A stretch of DNA of 64,000 nucleotides from Nesterenkonia salmonea (GTDB lineage Bacteria; Actinomycetota; Actinomycetes; Actinomycetales; Micrococcaceae), in assembly GCF_005771525.1 (NCBI RefSeq), contig NZ_VAVZ01000004.1:1-64000 (forward strand), in the 5' to 3' direction. A program made the position numbers and the translations under genes. Position 1 is the first letter of the stretch; every line of letters starts with the position of its first letter. The notes beneath the pieces are model-generated. The model searched no databases, was not told the DNA's origin, and worked only from the letters and a program-made list of their open reading frames with translations. Below, piece after piece: positions 33,730 through 41,080 of this stretch.

Positions 33730-34664
33730 TTTTCTCCCTCCCCATGGCCATGGTTGCTGTCATTGAGGTCTCGGGCAGCTGACTGACGCGTCGTGAGGCG
33801 CACGATCAACTGCTGTAAAGAGACCGGCTGCAGGTCAAGGTCCAGGTCGCGGACGCGCTGGTGCTCCTGTTCACTGAGCCGACCCAAAACAGTGGTGCGA
33901 GTGATCCTGCCCATACTCTCCTGGTTCAGCACTTCACGCCCTGCGGTGACTTCGGCAACAGCGTCGGATCGTCCCACTAACGTGACGGCACGATCACGCA
34001 GGTCCTCCACCGGTTCATCAAGCAGCACCCGGCCGCTGTCGATCAGCACCACGTTTTCAATCAGGTGCGCAATCTCATCGATGAGATGCGAGGACAGCAC
34101 CACGGTGCGGGGATGCTCGGAGTAATCTTCCAGGAGCCGGTCATAGAACAGCTGCCGAGCCACGGCATCCAACCCCATGTACGGTTCATCGAAGAAAGTC
34201 ACTTCAGCACGGGCAGCCAGCCCAATAATCACGGCCACAGCTGACTTCTGACCCCGGGACATCTTTTTGACCTTCGTCTTCTCTGGGACCCTGAAGTCGC
34301 GAATAAGCCGGTTGGCAAATTTCCAGTCCCAGTTCTCATAGGCAAGCGAAGCTGCCTTGAACGCGTGTTTTGCCTGGGCGTCGTCGGGATACCGCTGATC
34401 CTCTCGGACAAAACACATCATCGGCAGCACTTGTTCGTTCTCATGCGGGGTGTGACCCAGCACTCTGACCTGTCCCTCGGTGGGCCAGTCCTGGGCCGCA
34501 ATGATCGACATCAGGGTCGTCTTGCCCGCACCATTGCGTCCCAATAGTCCGTGGATCTGATCCTTGGCGAACCTGACCGTGACTCCATCCAATGCAGTGG
34601 TGTTGCGATACCGACGACTGAGGCCGGCGACCTCTATAGCAGCTGGGGCGGTGTTGACGCTCAT
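33726..34664 (-). CDS. ABC transporter ATP-binding protein
   Basis: 312 residues. Walker A is G-R-N-G-A-G-K-T-T (about 43-51), the signature is M-S-R-G-Q-K-S (a variant of LSGGQ, about 136-142), Walker B is V-T-F-F-D-E-P (about 155-161), and there is a switch His in S-S-H-L. The C-terminal 90 residues are an extension seen in exporter-type ATPases. The middle gene of the gntR-ATPase-permease operon, overlapping both neighbours by 4 bp. Confidence 0.9.
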   Translation of the reverse strand: MSVNTAPAAIEVAGLSRRYRNTTALDGVTVRFAKDQIHGLLGRNGAGKTTLMSIIAAQDWPTEGQVRVLGHTPHENEQVLPMMCFVREDQRYPDDAQAKHAFKAASLAYENWDWKFANRLIRDFRVPEKTKVKKMSRGQKSAVAVIIGLAARAEVTFFDEPYMGLDAVARQLFYDRLLEDYSEHPRTVVLSSHLIDEIAHLIENVVLIDSGRVLLDEPVEDLRDRAVTLVGRSDAVAEVTAGREVLNQESMGRITRTTVLGRLSEQEHQRVRDLDLDLQPVSLQQLIVRLTTRQSAARDLNDSNHGHGEGEK

Positions 34665-35083
34665 CGGCTTTCTCCTCTCACTTCATGATTCGGTGTCTGC
34701 TGCGCCCGCTCACGCAACAGATCAATGACGGTGTCCACCGAAAGCCCAATATTCTGAGCTTCGGCAAGCATCGGTGTGAGGTAGTGGTCGGCGAAGCTCA
34801 GCTTCCGCTCTGTCCGCAGCCTTTCGGCGGCGCCTTCCGCGACGAACATGCCGAGTCCGCGGCGTTTGATGAGTATTTCCCGGTCCACCAGAAGGTTGAT
34901 GCCTTTGGCTGCCGTCGCTGGGTTAATGCGGTGGAATGCCGCTAGCTCGTTGGTCGAGGGAGCACGCTCGCCTTCAGCCAAAGAACCATCCAGCACAGAT
35001 GCCTCGATCTCCTCAGCGATCTGCACAAACAGCGGTCGGCCTTCTTCCACGAGGTCACCTCTTTCAGCGGTTACAGGAACCAT
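34661..35083 (-). CDS. GntR-family regulator, YtrA subfamily
   Basis: 140 residues. A winged helix (about 14-85) carries P-L-F-V-Q-I-A-E-E-I, S-T-N-E-L-A and G-M-F-V; only a short helical C-terminal part follows, which marks the YtrA subfamily. Such proteins repress their own operon with an ABC transporter. A matching inverted repeat lies 29-54 bp upstream of the GTG/ATG start. Confidence 0.9.
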   Translation of the reverse strand: MVPVTAERGDLVEEGRPLFVQIAEEIEASVLDGSLAEGERAPSTNELAAFHRINPATAAKGINLLVDREILIKRRGLGMFVAEGAAERLRTERKLSFADHYLTPMLAEAQNIGLSVDTVIDLLRERAQQTPNHEVRGESR

Positions 35084-35111
35084 CTCATCCTATTCGACTC
35101 CACTACCTAAG

Positions 35112-35137
35112 TGGTTCATTACTTTACTAATGAACCA
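35112..35137. promoter_or_regulatory. Operator of the YtrA-type regulator
   Basis: Perfect 10-bp inverted repeat TGGTTCATTA (35112-35121) and TAATGAACCA (35128-35137) with a 6-base centre, in the divergent space between the gntR gene and the HAD gene. It fits the pattern of autoregulated YtrA-type operators, and it could affect both genes. Confidence 0.7.
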
Positions 35138-35191
35138 TAGAACGACGACGGCGTCAAGGTTTCTTTGTGCGAGGCCACCTAAGATGGGGTC

Positions 35192-36004
35192 ATGAGCCCT
35201 GAGAACATCGAATGCTGGCTAACAGACATGGACGGCGTGCTGGTGCGCGAACACGAGGCCCTTCCTGGGGCTGCCGAACTTCTGGAGCAGTGGCGGCGCC
35301 AGGATCTGCCTTACCTTGTGCTGACGAACAATTCGATATACACCGCGCGGGATCTCTCGGCTCGGCTACGCCATTCAGGGCTTGTTGTGCCGGAGAATCG
35401 AATCTGGACTTCCGCGCTGGCCACTGCCACCTTCTTGGCGCAGCAGGTCGACGTTGACCAGGGCAGTGGTAGCGCTTATGTGGTGGGAGAAGCTGGCCTG
35501 ACCACGGCGCTTCATGAGGCTGGGTTCATCATGACCGAGACAGACCCTGACTATGTAGTGGTGGGAGAAACCCGCAACTACAGCTTCGAGGCCATTACCA
35601 AGGCAGTACGTCTGATCAATTCGGGCGCACGCTTCATTGTCACCAATCCGGACGCGACCGGCCCAAGCCCAGAAGGTGTCCTGCCGGCCACCGGCGCCAT
35701 CGCGGCGCTGATCACAAAAGCCACCGGTTCAGATCCCTACGTGGTGGGTAAGCCCAACCCCATGATGTTCCGCTCAGCTCTGAACCACCTAGGGGCCCAC
35801 TCGATGCAGACGGCGATGATCGGTGACCGGATGGACACGGACATTGTCGCCGGTATGGAGGCTGGAATGCACACCATCTTGGTGATGTCCGGAGTCTCGT
35901 CCCAAGCAAACATCTCGCACTATCCGTTCCGCCCGAACCGCATTATTGACGGTGTCTATGAGCTCCTGGATGAACCGTGGGAAGCCGATTCTGAGGAAGC
36001 CTGA
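35192..36004 (+). CDS. HAD-superfamily phosphatase, NagD-like
   Basis: 270 residues. Class II HAD motifs: motif I D-M-D-G-V (about residues 9-13), T-N-N-S (motif II), the cap domain, and motif IV G-D-R-M-D-T-D-I with K-P-N-P-M-M-F upstream. NagD-type enzymes dephosphorylate sugar phosphates or nucleotides in the cytoplasm. ATG 35192. Its last 49 bp overlap the end of the FAD/Fe-S oxidoreductase gene on the other strand. Confidence 0.9.
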   Translation: MSPENIECWLTDMDGVLVREHEALPGAAELLEQWRRQDLPYLVLTNNSIYTARDLSARLRHSGLVVPENRIWTSALATATFLAQQVDVDQGSGSAYVVGEAGLTTALHEAGFIMTETDPDYVVVGETRNYSFEAITKAVRLINSGARFIVTNPDATGPSPEGVLPATGAIAALITKATGSDPYVVGKPNPMMFRSALNHLGAHSMQTAMIGDRMDTDIVAGMEAGMHTILVMSGVSSQANISHYPFRPNRIIDGVYELLDEPWEADSEEA

Positions 36005-38889
36005 GCCAACAGCTCAGCCAGGTGGATGGCCGGAACGTCAGCCAAGTCGTCCAACTGAATTCGGCATGACATCCCGTCAGCCAAGACAACGCTCCTCCGG
36101 CCTTCATTGCTCTCGGCTGACTGTTGCCGGCGAACTGCGGGCATGAGGTTGGTCTCAGACACGGCCACCGAAACCTCGTAGTGGCCCTTCTCCACCCCAA
36201 AGTTCCCAGCCAAGCCGCAGCACCCGGCGACCTTCGTCACCGACGCTCCCGCCATGTCCAGCAGAGCCTGATCAACATCCCATCCCATGATGGAGGACTG
36301 GTGACAGTGCGGCTGGGCCACAACATCCACGTCACTGAGGTCGGGAAGGTCAATGCGTCCTTCGTCCACCAGGCGGTTGACCAGCTCCGCGAATGTCAAG
36401 ACTCCATCCGCAACTGTCCGAGCGTCTTCCTCCGCAGAAAGCTCTACGGCGTCGGAGCGCAGCGTGGCCAGACAACTCGGCTCAAGGCCGATTACCGGCA
36501 CCCCTGAGCTGACGTATGGGGCGAGCACCGACGTTGCTTGGTTGATCAGCTTCTTGGCTTGGTCCAACTGGCCGGTGGTGATCCACGGCAGGCCGCAGCA
36601 GCCCTGCTTGCCGATCACCCGGACATCCAGGCCCTGCCCACGCAGGAACTCCAGCGCGGCGAGCCCTGACTGTGGGAAGAAGTGATTCGTGAAGGAATCC
36701 GCCCACACCCACACATCAGGATCACCCGTCTTCGACTGGGGGTCCTTGGCGGAACGCCGAAGCGTCTTGGCTGCAAATTTGGGCACGCTGCGCCGCTGGT
36801 CAATACCAGCAACCCATTTGGCCAAAGCCGCCACAGGAGGCAGCTTCATGGTGGCATTGGCCACTGGTGCCATGGGACTTGCGAGCTTGGCCCAGAACGG
36901 AAGCCTGCCGAGAATGTAGTGACTTCGCGGGCGCAGGCGACGCTTGGGCTGTCCGTCCCGGTCCCGGTCATAGGTTTGGTAGAGAGCCTCCGCCTTGTAC
37001 GCGGCCATGTCTACTCCGGCCGGACAATCACTCGCGCAGCCCTTGCAGGACAGGCACAGGTCCAGTGCTTCATGGACCGCCGGATCGGACAATCCCTTGA
37101 CGAGTGTGCCGTCCATCGCTTCCTGGAGTATTCGTCCACGTCCGCGCGTGGAGTCCTTCTCCTCCCGAGTCGCCAGATAGGACGGACACATCACTCCATT
37201 CGTCTTCGGCGCCACGCAACGTCCGACTCCCGAACACCGATGAACAGCAGCTCCAAAGTCTCCAGCATCGTGGGTCATGAGCATCCCAGGCCACGGCAGG
37301 TCCTGCTTGGGTTGAGTGGGCTTGATATGCGCGGTTTGGGAAGCTGTGGTTCCACCATCAGGTGCGGTAATGATGCCGGGATTGAGGAGGTTGTCTGGGT
37401 CACAGATGGCCTTCGCCTGCGCGAACAGCGCCATTGACGTCTCGTCGTACATCATCGGCAGCATTTCCGAGCGGGCACGGCCATCACCGTGCTCCCCCGA
37501 CAGTGAACCTCCATAAGTGGCCAGTCGCTCGGCGCAAGCAGTAAGGAACTCTTTGAACACTCCTGTGCTGTGAGGGTCCCCGTGCTTGAACGGGAAGTCG
37601 ATGCGGCAGTGAATGCAGCCATCACCAAAATGTCCATAGGGGTAGCCCTGGAGTCCGAATTCCGTCATGAGGGACTCGAACTCACGCATCCACCGACCCA
37701 GGTGCTCAGGTGGAACTGCAGCGTCCTCCCATCCAGAATGGGCAGGGGTGGGCAAGCTGATTCCGGCAAGCCCTGCGCCGTCCTCACGAATCTTCCACAG
37801 CGCGGCGGCCTCCTCTGAGGCCTCAATCATCCGATGCCCTATGGCTCCGGAGGCTCGCTTGACCTCGTCAAGGATGCTCAGGGCGTCGTCGCCCGCTGTT
37901 TCAATGAACAACCATGACTCGCCGTTAGGCAGCGTGGGCACGCGTCGGCCAGCTCCACGGACCAGGGCGACGAGCCGGGAGTCCATTCCCTCGCAGGCGA
38001 TGAGCTTCCCGGATCCTGCTGCCAAAATATCAGGAACAGCATCGGCAGCCTCTGCCACCGAAGGGAAACCTAGGACCATGAGGCGTCGGCTTGGATCATC
38101 GCGGACCAGATTGACCGTAGCTTCCAGAGTGGTTCCCAGAGTCCCCTCTGTTCCTGCCAGGAAGCGTTCAATGCGCCCCCTGTTCTCCGGCAGAAGATGC
38201 TCCAAGCTGTATCCGGAGACCTGTCTGCCGAAGAGTCCGAAGTTCGTTCGAACATGACCGAGATTCTGCTCTGCCAAGGCCAAGAGCTGGCGTGCTGTGG
38301 TGCCCGAGCCCCGACCGGAGCGCGCATCAAGACGAGCCGTTTCTCCGTTGCCGAAGAGGACTTCGACCGCCTCAATATTGTCTGCGGTGCGGCCGTACCC
38401 GAGGGCGCGGGAACCGCAGGCATTGTTTCCGATCATCCCGCCAATGGTGCAGCGCGAATGGGTGGACGGGTCCGGTCCGAACCTCAACCCGTGTGGTGCC
38501 GCCGCACGCTGCAGATCCGCATGGACGACGCCGGGCTCCACGCGTGCGGTTTGTGCCTCTGGATCAATGTCGAGGATGGCCTTCAGGTCACGAGTGTCGA
38601 GGACAATGCCCTCCCCCACGGCGTTTCCGGCGATCGAAGTGCCTGCACCTCGCATAGTCAAGGGCACGGCCAGTTCTCGGGAGACTTGGTGGGCGGCGTG
38701 GAGCTCGTCAATGTGTTGGGGCCGAGCCACAACTTGCGGCACGACGCGGTACAGGCTGGCATCGGCGGAGTACATGCCACGAGCGAGCTCAGAACCGTCC
38801 ACACCGGACACCCCGGCCCGGCGCAGCGCGGCGACCAGATCCCCGGAGTCACCGAGCGCGGTCGCAGCGGAATCGGACGTGATAGTCAC
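35956..38889 (-). CDS. FAD/Fe-S D-lactate dehydrogenase-type oxidoreductase (Dld2/GlcD-GlpC fusion)
   Basis: 977 residues. An N-terminal FAD-binding domain of the VAO type (about 35-260, with R-G-A-G-T-S-I-A-G-N) and an FAD-linked oxidase C-domain (about 270-510) are fused to two 4Fe-4S motifs (C-S-G-V-G-R-C..C-P-S, about 548; C-L-S-C-K-G-C..C-P-A-G, about 609) and two CCG domains (G-C-C-G-L, about 757 and 885). This layout fits quinone-linked D-lactate (or related 2-hydroxyacid) dehydrogenases. The promoter carries a GntR-type palindrome. Substrate by family only. Confidence 0.88.
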   Translation of the reverse strand: MTITSDSAATALGDSGDLVAALRRAGVSGVDGSELARGMYSADASLYRVVPQVVARPQHIDELHAAHQVSRELAVPLTMRGAGTSIAGNAVGEGIVLDTRDLKAILDIDPEAQTARVEPGVVHADLQRAAAPHGLRFGPDPSTHSRCTIGGMIGNNACGSRALGYGRTADNIEAVEVLFGNGETARLDARSGRGSGTTARQLLALAEQNLGHVRTNFGLFGRQVSGYSLEHLLPENRGRIERFLAGTEGTLGTTLEATVNLVRDDPSRRLMVLGFPSVAEAADAVPDILAAGSGKLIACEGMDSRLVALVRGAGRRVPTLPNGESWLFIETAGDDALSILDEVKRASGAIGHRMIEASEEAAALWKIREDGAGLAGISLPTPAHSGWEDAAVPPEHLGRWMREFESLMTEFGLQGYPYGHFGDGCIHCRIDFPFKHGDPHSTGVFKEFLTACAERLATYGGSLSGEHGDGRARSEMLPMMYDETSMALFAQAKAICDPDNLLNPGIITAPDGGTTASQTAHIKPTQPKQDLPWPGMLMTHDAGDFGAAVHRCSGVGRCVAPKTNGVMCPSYLATREEKDSTRGRGRILQEAMDGTLVKGLSDPAVHEALDLCLSCKGCASDCPAGVDMAAYKAEALYQTYDRDRDGQPKRRLRPRSHYILGRLPFWAKLASPMAPVANATMKLPPVAALAKWVAGIDQRRSVPKFAAKTLRRSAKDPQSKTGDPDVWVWADSFTNHFFPQSGLAALEFLRGQGLDVRVIGKQGCCGLPWITTGQLDQAKKLINQATSVLAPYVSSGVPVIGLEPSCLATLRSDAVELSAEEDARTVADGVLTFAELVNRLVDEGRIDLPDLSDVDVVAQPHCHQSSIMGWDVDQALLDMAGASVTKVAGCCGLAGNFGVEKGHYEVSVAVSETNLMPAVRRQQSAESNEGRRSVVLADGMSCRIQLDDLADVPAIHLAELLAQASSESASHGSSRSS

Positions 38890-38906
38890 CTGGAACGACC
38901 TCCCAC

Positions 38907-38918
38907 ATTGTCAACAAT
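38907..38918. promoter_or_regulatory. GntR-type palindrome upstream of the FAD/Fe-S dehydrogenase
   Basis: ATTGTCAACAAT, 18 bp before the ATG of the dehydrogenase gene, identical in all 12 bases to the palindrome in the gabT promoter. FCD-type GntR regulators such as the lactate regulator LldR bind sites of the form TTGT-N2-ACAA. The site lies in the short gap between the dehydrogenase and pabB. Confidence 0.6.
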
Positions 38919-38955
38919 CTGCAATCCTGGTGTGACTTGCACTGTACCGGGAGGC

Positions 38956-40347
38956 TTAGTCCTGCGGAAATTCCGCTCCGAGCGAGTTCAGAACTCCGCG
39001 GGACTTGGTGATGATCTCATCCCACTCCGCATCGGGAACCGAATCTGCCGTGATGGCGCCACCGAGGCCCAGGTGGAAGGACCAGGTGTCGGTTGCCTCC
39101 GACCCGCCGCGGTCCGAACGCAGCACTGCAGTGCGAATCAACACCGAGAGATCGCATGATCCGGTGGAGCTGAACCACCCGGCCACTCCTGAGTAGGGCC
39201 CACGCTCACCCGTCTCGAGACGAGCAAGAATATTCATCGTTGAGCCCTTGGGCGCCCCGGTCATAGATCCCGGCGGGAAGGCATCTTTGAGCGCCCTGGC
39301 GCGCCCAGCTTGAGCTGCTAACCGCGCACTGATCGTGGACACCATTTGGTGCACAGTGGCGTAGGTTTCCACCGCGCACAGTCTCTCGGTGCGCAAACTT
39401 CCCGGTTCGGCATGAATTGAAAGATCATTCCTCACCAGGTCTGCAATCATCACGTTTTCGGCACGGTCCTTCGGATGTGTCTGAAGATCGAATAGTTGCG
39501 AGGCATCATCCTCCGCGGTCATTCCCCTGGGCCGTGTTCCCTTGATCGGCTCAGAGAGAATTGTGCCGTCGGAAGTGATGGACGCGAACCTTTCCGGTGA
39601 GGTCGACAGAACCGCCATGGCTTCCTGTGCGGAGCCAGGAGGGAAATGCAGATACTGTGTGAAGGGTGCGCGGTTGTGTTCGCGCAGCCGTCTGTAGGCC
39701 TGCCACGGCGATCCCCGAAACTCGCCGTTGACCGCCGTGGTGAGACAGACCTCGTAGGAGTTGCCTTCGCGAATCTCGGCCTGCGCGGCCTGGATCTTAG
39801 CCAGGTACTGAGCCCGAGAGTCTCGGGCTGTAAGTGCACTGAGTTCTCCACCGATGGGACCAGGCTGCTCCTGATGCAGCGCGTCGAGCTCTTCAAGGAC
39901 CACTTGCTGCCACCAGGCGTCGCGATGAGTGGACTGAATCTCGGCGGTACCGAGGTGGTGGTCCACCACGACCGCACGGTGGGCAGCGAACAGGCGAGCC
40001 TGGCCCTCGTAGCCGATCCATCCCACCCACCCCAGCTGGAAAGGAGAAGGCGAGATGGCGGCGTCGCCCTGGTGTGCTGCGCCTTTGTGCCGCCAACGCT
40101 CCGCCAGCCAGTCAAAAGCTGCAGCATCGACACTAGTGCCGAGATCCTCAGCGGATGAGAAGGCAAGGATGCTGTACCGGCTGCGTTGAGGTGCCGTCGT
40201 CCGGGCATGGTCGCTACTATCCAGAAACGCAGCAGCGACGTGTGCGCCGAGCCGACCCCAGAGAGCAGCGAACAGCTGGGCGGCTGCGTCCTCTTCTTCG
40301 GGGAACGGAACGGAAGTCCAGCAGCGGCGTGACGGCATGGAGATCAT
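38956..40347 (-). CDS. pabB: Aminodeoxychorismate synthase component I
   Basis: 463 residues of the chorismate-utilising family: an N-terminal part with G-W-V-G-W-I-G-Y-E, and a C-terminal catalytic half with F-A-S-I-x-S-D-G, S-E-P-I-K-G-T-R-P-R-G, E-x-V-M-I-A-D-L-V-R-N-D, G-S-M-T-G-A-P-K and a conserved terminal G-G-A-I-T-A-D-S. The P-I-K-G-T-R-P motif with Lys marks PabB rather than TrpE. With an amidotransferase (not in this window) it makes 4-amino-4-deoxychorismate for folate. pabC lies 6 kb away. Confidence 0.85.
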   Translation of the reverse strand: MISMPSRRCWTSVPFPEEEDAAAQLFAALWGRLGAHVAAAFLDSSDHARTTAPQRSRYSILAFSSAEDLGTSVDAAAFDWLAERWRHKGAAHQGDAAISPSPFQLGWVGWIGYEGQARLFAAHRAVVVDHHLGTAEIQSTHRDAWWQQVVLEELDALHQEQPGPIGGELSALTARDSRAQYLAKIQAAQAEIREGNSYEVCLTTAVNGEFRGSPWQAYRRLREHNRAPFTQYLHFPPGSAQEAMAVLSTSPERFASITSDGTILSEPIKGTRPRGMTAEDDASQLFDLQTHPKDRAENVMIADLVRNDLSIHAEPGSLRTERLCAVETYATVHQMVSTISARLAAQAGRARALKDAFPPGSMTGAPKGSTMNILARLETGERGPYSGVAGWFSSTGSCDLSVLIRTAVLRSDRGGSEATDTWSFHLGLGGAITADSVPDAEWDEIITKSRGVLNSLGAEFPQD

Positions 40348-40371
40348 CCTATGAGCCGTACCATAGTGCCC

Positions 40372-40974
40372 ATGGCAGATGATGCAGAGTCACGGAGGGG
40401 CCGGCCTCGCAGCGAAGAGGCTCACCAGGCTGTTCTCGACGCTGTGGCCCGACTGCTCGATGACTATGGCCACAGTTACGAGGAGCTCACCGTGGAGCGC
40501 ATCGCAGCCGAGGCGGGGGTCGGCAAACAGACCATTTACCGCTGGTGGAAGAACAAGGCAGCTGTGGTGCTCGAATCCCTCATGACCGGGCGCTTGAAGC
40601 TCAGCTTCGAACGCGTGCCGAACACCGGTGACCTGCGGGCTGACCTCACTGCATGGCTGGACTGCGAGCTTGAGAAGTCCGAGATGGATGACACGGTCGT
40701 GATGGCGCGCAGCCTCATGGGGGCACTTGTCACCGGGGGTGAGCAGACGCGGCAGCTCTTCCAAGACCGTTCGGTGTGGGATGACATGGAACTGACCGAA
40801 CGCATCCGCCAAGAGGCCGCCGCGGGAGGCCTGCGCGATGGCGTTGACCCCGCAGCTGTGGCCTCGGCCATTATGGATCCCTTCATCATCCGGCTGCTGA
40901 CCGTGGGTCAACCTGACCGGCAGTGGCTGCAGGCGCAGATCGACATTGTCCTCACGGGAACCCTTCGCAGGTAG
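40372..40974 (+). CDS. TetR-family repressor, likely of the MMPL exporter
   Basis: 200 residues. An N-terminal helix-turn-helix (about 10-55: G-R-P-R, T-V-E-R-I-A-A-E-A-G-V-G-K-Q-T-I-Y-R-W-W) is followed by a ligand-binding domain of TetR_C type, a common AcrR-like layout. I prefer the ATG at 40372; an in-frame start at 40351 would leave only 3 bp to pabB. It lies 106 bp upstream of the MMPL gene on the same strand, the usual place for its regulator. Confidence 0.87.
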   Translation: MADDAESRRGRPRSEEAHQAVLDAVARLLDDYGHSYEELTVERIAAEAGVGKQTIYRWWKNKAAVVLESLMTGRLKLSFERVPNTGDLRADLTAWLDCELEKSEMDDTVVMARSLMGALVTGGEQTRQLFQDRSVWDDMELTERIRQEAAAGGLRDGVDPAAVASAIMDPFIIRLLTVGQPDRQWLQAQIDIVLTGTLRR

Positions 40975-40998
40975 TGTGATCTTCCTCTCAAAAAACTC

Positions 40999-41023
40999 TG
41001 GCATAATAACGAGACGCAACGTT
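40999..41023 (+). promoter_or_regulatory. Promoter and possible TetR operator of the MMPL gene
   Basis: An extended -10, TG-G-CATAAT (40999-41007), is followed at once by the imperfect palindrome AACG-N8-CGTT (41008-41023), in the 106-bp gap between tetR and the exporter gene. A repressor there would cover the start of transcription. This is a visual call. Confidence 0.4.
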
Positions 41024-41080
41024 CCATATATGATGGCCGTGTCGCCTGCACTCTCCTGACTCCCGAAGGACCACTGATTC

